Source: Flavobacteriales bacterium
GTDB taxonomy: Bacteria; Bacteroidota; Bacteroidia; Flavobacteriales; Crocinitomicaceae
NCBI GenBank assembly: GCA_947375085.1
Contig: CANCEQ010000037.1
Coordinates: 1-19,609, forward strand
DNA length: 19,609 nucleotides
Reading direction: 5' to 3'
This document shows positions 15,318 to 19,609 of this stretch, one piece after another (the stretch's first letter is position 1; every line of letters starts with the position of its first letter). Both the position numbers and the translations under genes were made by a program. The notes beneath the pieces were generated by a model. That model saw only the letters and a program-made list of their open reading frames with translations, had not been told where the DNA came from and did not search any database.

Positions 15318-16502
15318 ATGAATAAGCGAATAAATATATTATTTCTTTTTTTACTTAATCTTTTGAGTGTTTTTTCTCAAAAAGATTTAGTAACTGCATC
15401 TATAGCAGATTGTGAAGGAGCAATTAATATATTTGAATCTGGCGATTTTTCAGTTGAATTTTTAGGGAATTCAGGTAAACATAATGATATTCATTCATAT
15501 CCTTCATTATCAACAGTTTCTGAGAAAAATTCTATTTGGTGTGTTTTTATTGCACCTTCTAATGGTATTGTCACTTTAAATGCAGATATTCCTAAAGGCT
15601 ATTTACAATTAGTTGTTTTTTTACAAGATCGAAAAGATATATGTGATGAAATTCATAAAGGTTCTGCTGAAATAAAACGATTATTTAGTGATACAGATAC
15701 TAATTATGTAGAAATTAGCAGTAATAATTCAAATCGATCTTTATTCTCAATTGATTTAAAGAAAGGTCAAAAAATAGCTTTATTATTTAATACAAATATG
15801 AAGCATAGAGAAAAATTAAGATTAAATTTTAATTTTTTATCATTAGATATTCAAGAAGAGAAGGAGAAAGGAGAAACTAAAATAGTTGATTTTAGAGATG
15901 ATGAATTTTCTCCAGCATTGAATTTTAAAGTTCGTGATGTAGCTACAGGACTTCCCATTATAGCGAATTTTATTATTTCTAGATGTGATGATTTAGATGC
16001 TCTTTATTTAGGTAGTGATTTTTATTTTCAAGTACGTAAGTCTTGTAAAATGTCGATCAAATGTGATGCTAAAGGCTTTTTCTTCGTTGATAAAATTGAA
16101 TCAATTGTAGCTAATACAGATACTGAAATTACTATTTGGTTAGAACCAATAAAAAAAGGTAAAAGTTTTACGATAGAAGAAATTGAATTTGTACCTGGTT
16201 CAAGTGAATTTTTAACAAGTTCTACACCTCGATTAAATCGATTAAAAGATTTTTTAGCATTAAATTCAGAAATTAAGATTGAAATTCAAGGACATGTATT
16301 TTCAATGGATGATAATAGTGTTGCGGGTCAAAAATTATCTGAAGCTAGAGCTAAAAGAGTGTATAATTACCTCGTTGCTAATGGTATTAATAAAGATAGA
16401 ATGATTACGAAAGGCTATGGAAATACAAAACCAATATTCCCAAATCCACGATTTTCTTATGAGGAACAAATGAATAGGAGGGTGGAGATAAAGGTGTTAT
16501 AA
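15318..16502 (+). CDS. OmpA-family envelope protein
   Basis: This 394-residue exported protein has signal peptide MNKRINILFLFLLNLLSVFS followed by QKD. The first ~140 mature residues resemble the beta-sandwich found in many secreted Bacteroidota proteins (NSIWCVFIAPSNGIVTLNAD, then LQLVVFLQDRKDICDEI). A middle beta-rich segment follows (FKVRDVATGLPIIANFIIS...KSCKMSIKCDAKGFFF). The final ~105 residues form an OmpA/Pal-like peptidoglycan-binding domain: IEFVPGSSEF, IEIQGHVFS, LSEARAKRVYNYLVANGI, RMITKGYGNTKP and NRRVEIKVL. The usual H-T-D of that domain is altered to H-V-F with a short insert. It presumably tethers the envelope to peptidoglycan. I chose ATG 15318 because it begins a classic signal peptide and lies after the promoter box; the frame is open upstream to a TTG at 15294. 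Confidence 0.88.
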   Translation: MNKRINILFLFLLNLLSVFSQKDLVTASIADCEGAINIFESGDFSVEFLGNSGKHNDIHSYPSLSTVSEKNSIWCVFIAPSNGIVTLNADIPKGYLQLVVFLQDRKDICDEIHKGSAEIKRLFSDTDTNYVEISSNNSNRSLFSIDLKKGQKIALLFNTNMKHREKLRLNFNFLSLDIQEEKEKGETKIVDFRDDEFSPALNFKVRDVATGLPIIANFIISRCDDLDALYLGSDFYFQVRKSCKMSIKCDAKGFFFVDKIESIVANTDTEITIWLEPIKKGKSFTIEEIEFVPGSSEFLTSSTPRLNRLKDFLALNSEIKIEIQGHVFSMDDNSVAGQKLSEARAKRVYNYLVANGINKDRMITKGYGNTKPIFPNPRFSYEEQMNRRVEIKVL

Positions 16503-16503
16503 T

Positions 16504-16534
16504 GGTAATTGATAATTGTCAATTATCAATTACC
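16504..16534. terminator. Perfect inverted repeat between convergent genes, possible terminator
   Basis: GGTAATTGATAATTG (16504-16518) and its exact reverse complement (16520-16534) are separated by a single T. The 12-base half CAATTATCAATT is repeated again at 16534-16545, overlapping the frr stop. The stem is long but AT-rich and has no T-tract, so termination is plausible but not certain. It begins immediately after the OmpA-like stop and serves both strands by position. Confidence 0.6.
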
Positions 16535-16543
16535 AATTATCAA

Positions 16544-17107
16544 TTAAATAGTCATAATGTCTTTTTCTTTCAATTCAACTAAATCATCAATTTTTTTGAT
16601 AAAATGATTTGTGATATTTTGAATTTCAGCTTCAGCATCTTTCGACATGTCTTCTGATAAGCCTTCGCTTTTTAAGTCTTTTACCATATCAATAGAATCT
16701 TTTCTATGATTACGGATCACAACTTTTCCATTTTCGCCTTCAGCTTTTCCTTTTTTTACTAAATCTCTTCTTCTTTCTTCAGTTAAAGCAGGTACATTTA
16801 TTATAAGCATTTCACCATTGTTTTGAGGAGCAAAACCTAGATTAGCATTAATAATTCCTTTAGCAATATCGTTAAGTAAGTTTTTTTCCCATGCTTGAAC
16901 AGTTAAAGTTCTTGCATCCATAGTTCCAACATTTGCAACTTTCGATATTGGTGTTGGAGTACCATAATAGTCTACCATTACACTTTGAAGCATAGAAGGA
17001 GTTGCTTTACTCGCTCTAATTTTTTGTAGTTCTAATTCTAGATGTTCTAATGTTTTTTTTCCTGAGCTCTTAAACTCATCATATATCATTTGAAGTTCTT
17101 CTACCAT
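16544..17107 (-). CDS. frr: Ribosome recycling factor
   Basis: With EF-G, this 187-residue factor splits post-termination ribosomes so that subunits can be reused. The length is typical of the family. The N-terminal helix (HLELELQKIRASKATPSML) carries the R-A-(S/G)-x-A-x-P signature, followed by VDYYGTPTPISKVANV and the domain II beta segment (NDIAKGIINANLGFAPQNNGEMLIINVPALTEERRRDLVKKGK). It ends with the long helix containing VVIRNHRKDSIDMVKDL. It lies 22 bases downstream of pyrH on the same strand, so the two are almost certainly co-transcribed, the conserved order in most bacteria. The stop falls inside an AT-rich inverted repeat region shared with the convergent gene. Confidence 0.97.
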   Translation of the reverse strand: MVEELQMIYDEFKSSGKKTLEHLELELQKIRASKATPSMLQSVMVDYYGTPTPISKVANVGTMDARTLTVQAWEKNLLNDIAKGIINANLGFAPQNNGEMLIINVPALTEERRRDLVKKGKAEGENGKVVIRNHRKDSIDMVKDLKSEGLSEDMSKDAEAEIQNITNHFIKKIDDLVELKEKDIMTI

Positions 17108-17129
17108 CTTCTTTCTATTTTGAATTCAA

Positions 17130-17837
17130 TTAATTTTTAACAATTGTACCAACTTGATCTCCAGCCATTAATTTTTTAAAGTTCCCAGGAGTGTCCATAT
17201 CAAAAACAATAATTGGAAGGTTATTTTCTTTACATAAAGTAAATGCAGTCATATCCATTACATTTAAACCTTTACTATATACATCATCAAATGTAATAGT
17301 GTCATATTTTGTAGCTGACTTATCTTTTTCAGGATCTGCTGTGTAAATTCCGTCAACTCTCGTTCCTTTTAATATTACTTCAGCATTTATTTCAATAGCA
17401 CGTAAAGAAGCAGCTGAATCTGTAGTAAAGAATGGATTTCCAGTTCCAGCTCCAAAAATTACGACTCTTCCTTTTTCTAGATGTCTGACAGCTCTTCTTC
17501 TTACAAATGGTTCAGAAATTTCTTTCATTTCAATTGCTGATTGTAGGCGTGTACTAACACCTGCAGATTCTAAAGCAGCCTGTAAAGCCATACTATTAAT
17601 CATAGTAGCTAACATACCCATGTAATCTCCATGTGTTCTATCCATTCCTCCTTGTTCAGCTTGAACTCCTCTGAATATATTTCCACCTCCAATTACTATT
17701 GCAATTTCTACTCCTAAATTATGAATTTCTTTAATTTCATTTGCATATGAGCTTAAACGATTATTATCAATTCCGAATTGTTTATCACCCATAAGTGATT
17801 CACCACTCAATTTTAGAAGTATTCTTTTGTATTTCAT
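17130..17837 (-). CDS. pyrH: UMP kinase
   Basis: This 235-residue amino acid kinase-fold enzyme phosphorylates UMP to UDP with ATP in the cytoplasm, feeding UTP/CTP and UDP-sugar synthesis. Family motifs are all visible: KLSGESLMG near residues 9-17 (phosphate binding), [11 protein letters not shown] at 47-57, [16 protein letters not shown], the [14 protein letters not shown] nucleotide loop, [13 protein letters not shown], and [11 protein letters not shown] near the end. It has normal length and no missing residues. A TATATTTG box lies 23 bases upstream, so pyrH-frr has its own promoter and is separated from tsf by that promoter and a terminator. Hexameric regulation by GTP and UTP is known for the family and is not visible here. 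Confidence 0.97.
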   Translation of the reverse strand: MKYKRILLKLSGESLMGDKQFGIDNNRLSSYANEIKEIHNLGVEIAIVIGGGNIFRGVQAEQGGMDRTHGDYMGMLATMINSMALQAALESAGVSTRLQSAIEMKEISEPFVRRRAVRHLEKGRVVIFGAGTGNPFFTTDSAASLRAIEINAEVILKGTRVDGIYTADPEKDKSATKYDTITFDDVYSKGLNVMDMTAFTLCKENNLPIIVFDMDTPGNFKKLMAGDQVGTIVKN

Positions 17838-17859
17838 TGTTTTGTTTTTTGATACGTTG

Positions 17860-17867
17860 CAAATATA
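17860..17867 (-). promoter_or_regulatory. TAnnTTTG -7 promoter box for pyrH-frr
   Basis: On the minus strand this reads TATATTTG preceded by CCC, ending 22 bases before the pyrH ATG. The implied leader is about 18 bases and A-rich. No TTG lies at the -33 distance. Confidence 0.65.
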
Positions 17868-17978
17868 GGGATTTGATTTTGATGTAATGTTTTTAGTTGT
17901 TGATTTTTGTATTCTATTTAGATTTTATTCTATATTTAATTCATGTTCTAAATAGTTGCTATTTTAATTTTTAAGCAT

Positions 17979-18008
17979 AAAAAAAGCCGAATCATTTGAT
18001 TCGGCTTT
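17979..18008 (-). terminator. Rho-independent terminator after tsf
   Basis: A perfect inverted repeat AAAGCCGAATCA/TGATTCGGCTTT (17983-17994 and 17997-18008) is followed on the minus strand by a run of seven T's (the plus-strand A's at 17979-17985). It lies 15 bases after the tsf stop and ends the rpsB-tsf transcript before the pyrH promoter. Confidence 0.9.
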
Positions 18009-18023
18009 CTTTAATTTATTTTC

Positions 18024-18854
18024 TTAACTTAAAGAAAAACGTTTGAAATCAGTTACAGTTAACCCTTTCTCTGATGAATTTAAAAACTGTTCAACAGTTA
18101 ATTTATTATCACGTACGAACGGTTGACTTAACAATGTATTTTCTTGGAAGAATTTGTTTAATCTACCTTGAGCGATTTTTTCAGCCATTTCAGCTGGTTT
18201 ACCTTCTTGGATAGCTAATTCTTTACCTACTTCTAATTCACGTTCGATTGTTGTAGCATCAATACCATCTTTGCTTAAAGCTAATGGATTCATTGCAGCA
18301 ACTTGCATAGCAACTTGTTTACCTGCATCTTCAGCAGCATCAGAACCACTATTTAAAGCAACGATTGTAGCTAATTGGTTACCTGGGTGGTTGTATGAAA
18401 CAACTTTTTCAGCTGAAATTTTAGAATAATTAGATAAAACCAATTTTTCTCCAATAACACCAACTTGATCAACAATTTTTTGTTCGATTGTTAATTTTTC
18501 ATCGTATGGTAAAGCAACTAATTCTTCACTTGTATTTGGTAATTTATCCAATGCAATATTCATAATTGTTTGAACGAATTCACCAAAATTTGCGTTTTTA
18601 GCTACGAAATCAGTTTCACAGTTTAATGTTAAAATGATACCAGTTTTACCATCTGTAGAAGCTTGAGCTAAAATGAAACCTTCATTTGCATCATTATCAC
18701 CTCTTTTAGCTGCTACTTTTTGTCCTTTTTTACGAAGAAGATCTGTTGCTACTTCAAAATCACCATTAGCTTCAACTAATGCGTTTTTGCAGTCCATCAT
18801 TCCTGCTCCAGTTTGTTGACGTAATTTATTTACTTCTGACGCTGTAATTGCCAT
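18024..18854 (-). CDS. tsf: Elongation factor Ts
   Basis: EF-Ts is the guanine nucleotide exchange factor that releases GDP from EF-Tu in the cytoplasm. From ATG 18854 the protein is 276 residues. The N-terminal UBA-like domain has VNKLRQQTGAGMMDCKNAL (about 8-26), then LLRKKGQKVAAKR. The EF-Tu contact motif TDFVAKN is at ~81-87, and the core ends with QPFVRDNKLTVEQFL. A second ATG, three codons upstream at 18863, would add MEA. I prefer 18854 because relatives usually begin MAITA and a GGAAGC stretch lies just before it, but either start is possible. It begins within 20 bases of the rpsB stop, in the conserved rpsB-tsf order, and is ended by the hairpin at 17979-18008. Confidence 0.96.
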   Translation of the reverse strand: MAITASEVNKLRQQTGAGMMDCKNALVEANGDFEVATDLLRKKGQKVAAKRGDNDANEGFILAQASTDGKTGIILTLNCETDFVAKNANFGEFVQTIMNIALDKLPNTSEELVALPYDEKLTIEQKIVDQVGVIGEKLVLSNYSKISAEKVVSYNHPGNQLATIVALNSGSDAAEDAGKQVAMQVAAMNPLALSKDGIDATTIERELEVGKELAIQEGKPAEMAEKIAQGRLNKFFQENTLLSQPFVRDNKLTVEQFLNSSEKGLTVTDFKRFSLS

Positions 18855-18871
18855 CGCTTCCATATTTTAAA

Positions 18872-19609
18872 TTATTTATCTTCTGATTTTGTTTCTTCAG
18901 ATGCAGCTTCAGCAGCTACTTCTTCAGTTTTTGACTTAGCAGCTTCTTCATCAGAATCAGCTTTGTCTTTAGAGTTTTTACGATCTTCTAAACCTTCTTT
19001 AATTGAATCGCTAATTGCATCAATAATGATAGAAATAGATTTTGTAGCATCATCATTCGCTGGGATTGGGAAATCTACTAATCTTGGGTTAGAATTTGTA
19101 TCAACGATAGCAAAAGTTGGAATTCCTAATCTTTTTGCTTCAGCTAACGCGATATGCTCTTTCAAGATATCAACGATGAAAATAGCTGCTGGTTGACGAG
19201 TCATATCAACGATAGAACCAAAGTTTTTCTCTAATTTTTCTCTTTGACGAGTTTTGAATAAACGCTCACGTTTGTTCAATGTTTCCCAAGTACCGTCAGT
19301 TTTCATTTTGTCAATGATTGACATTTTACGAATAGACTTACGAGTAGTTTGGAAGTTTGTTAACATACCACCTGACCAACGTTCAGTAACGAAAGGCATG
19401 TTTAATTCTTTCACTTTTTCAGCGATAATACTTTTTGCTTGTTTTTTAGTAGCAACAAATAGAACTTTTTTACCCGACTTAGCAATTTGTTTCATTGCCG
19501 CACACGCTTGATCAAGATGTGCAATTGTCTTATTTAAATCAATGATATGGATACCTTTTTTCTCTTCAAAGATATACGGCGCCATTGCCGGGTTCCATTT
19601 TCTTTTTTG
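18872..19609 (-). CDS. rpsB: 30S ribosomal protein S2, 5' end missing
   Basis: S2 binds the head-body junction of the small ribosomal subunit. The frame continues to the window edge (the last bases encode QKRKWNPA before MAPYIF), so the start lies outside; the internal ATG at 19585 is not the initiator, because KRKWNPxMAPYIF is an internal family motif. Visible segments are GIHIIDLNKT, KKVLFVATKKQAK, RWSGGMLTNFQT, the conserved P-x-x-x-x-(V/I)-x-D stretch in PAAIFIVD, and IPTFAIVDTNSNP. The final ~40 residues are a highly charged Glu/Lys/Ala tail (DRKNSKDKADSDEEAAKSK and onward), an extension beyond the ordinary S2 core. It is transcribed ahead of tsf with a short gap. Confidence 0.96.
   Translation of the reverse strand, partial: QKRKWNPAMAPYIFEEKKGIHIIDLNKTIAHLDQACAAMKQIAKSGKKVLFVATKKQAKSIIAEKVKELNMPFVTERWSGGMLTNFQTTRKSIRKMSIIDKMKTDGTWETLNKRERLFKTRQREKLEKNFGSIVDMTRQPAAIFIVDILKEHIALAEAKRLGIPTFAIVDTNSNPRLVDFPIPANDDATKSISIIIDAISDSIKEGLEDRKNSKDKADSDEEAAKSKTEEVAAEAASEETKSEDK

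Overview
The window looks like a stretch of chromosome from a Bacteroidota bacterium, most likely order Flavobacteriales. The DNA is visibly AT-rich. Genes mostly lack Shine-Dalgarno sequences. Six intergenic sites carry the TAnnTTTG -7 promoter box typical of this phylum. One large protein ends in a type B type IX secretion (T9SS) sorting domain, the E1 alpha and beta subunits are fused, and the rpsB-tsf / pyrH-frr block has its usual order. Placement below order is not possible from this sequence alone.

Layout. 1-264 is the 3' end of aroA (plus). 421-4698 is a 1425-residue secreted repeat protein (signal peptide, two 197-residue repeats, six ~67-residue repeats, PKD-like domain, T9SS type B C-terminus). 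It ends at a bidirectional terminator facing a minus-strand cbpA-cbpM chaperone pair (5946-4766). Upstream of that, also on the minus strand, is an unrecognised 166-residue protein with four internal repeats and a glycine-rich tail. rlmN (6709-7785) runs divergently from it. After rlmN comes a 324-base gene-free stretch holding two 71-base direct repeats.

8110-12631 is a probable plus-strand transcription unit: polyprenyl diphosphate synthase, a MORN-type lipoprotein, DNA primase dnaG and an MscS-type channel one base after dnaG. A MazG-like pyrophosphohydrolase (13049-12657, minus) and a fused 2-oxoacid dehydrogenase E1 (13150-15243, plus) diverge from a shared region with one TATATTTG box for each. 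An OmpA-type envelope protein (15318-16502, plus) converges on frr across a perfect 15-base inverted repeat. The last block is minus strand: rpsB (5' end cut by the window edge) and tsf end at a clear terminator, and pyrH-frr has its own TATATTTG promoter.

Most of this is core housekeeping: shikimate pathway, 23S rRNA modification, isoprenoid chains, replication priming, translation and UMP supply. The accessory content is the T9SS repeat protein, the OmpA-like protein, the lipoprotein and the 166-residue protein. I found no phage, insertion sequence, CRISPR array, tRNA, rRNA or convincing new multigene system. The items most worth a second look are the primase whose zinc-ribbon ligands are largely replaced, the 166-residue repeat protein, the 71-base intergenic repeats, and the promoter boxes sitting almost on top of start codons.
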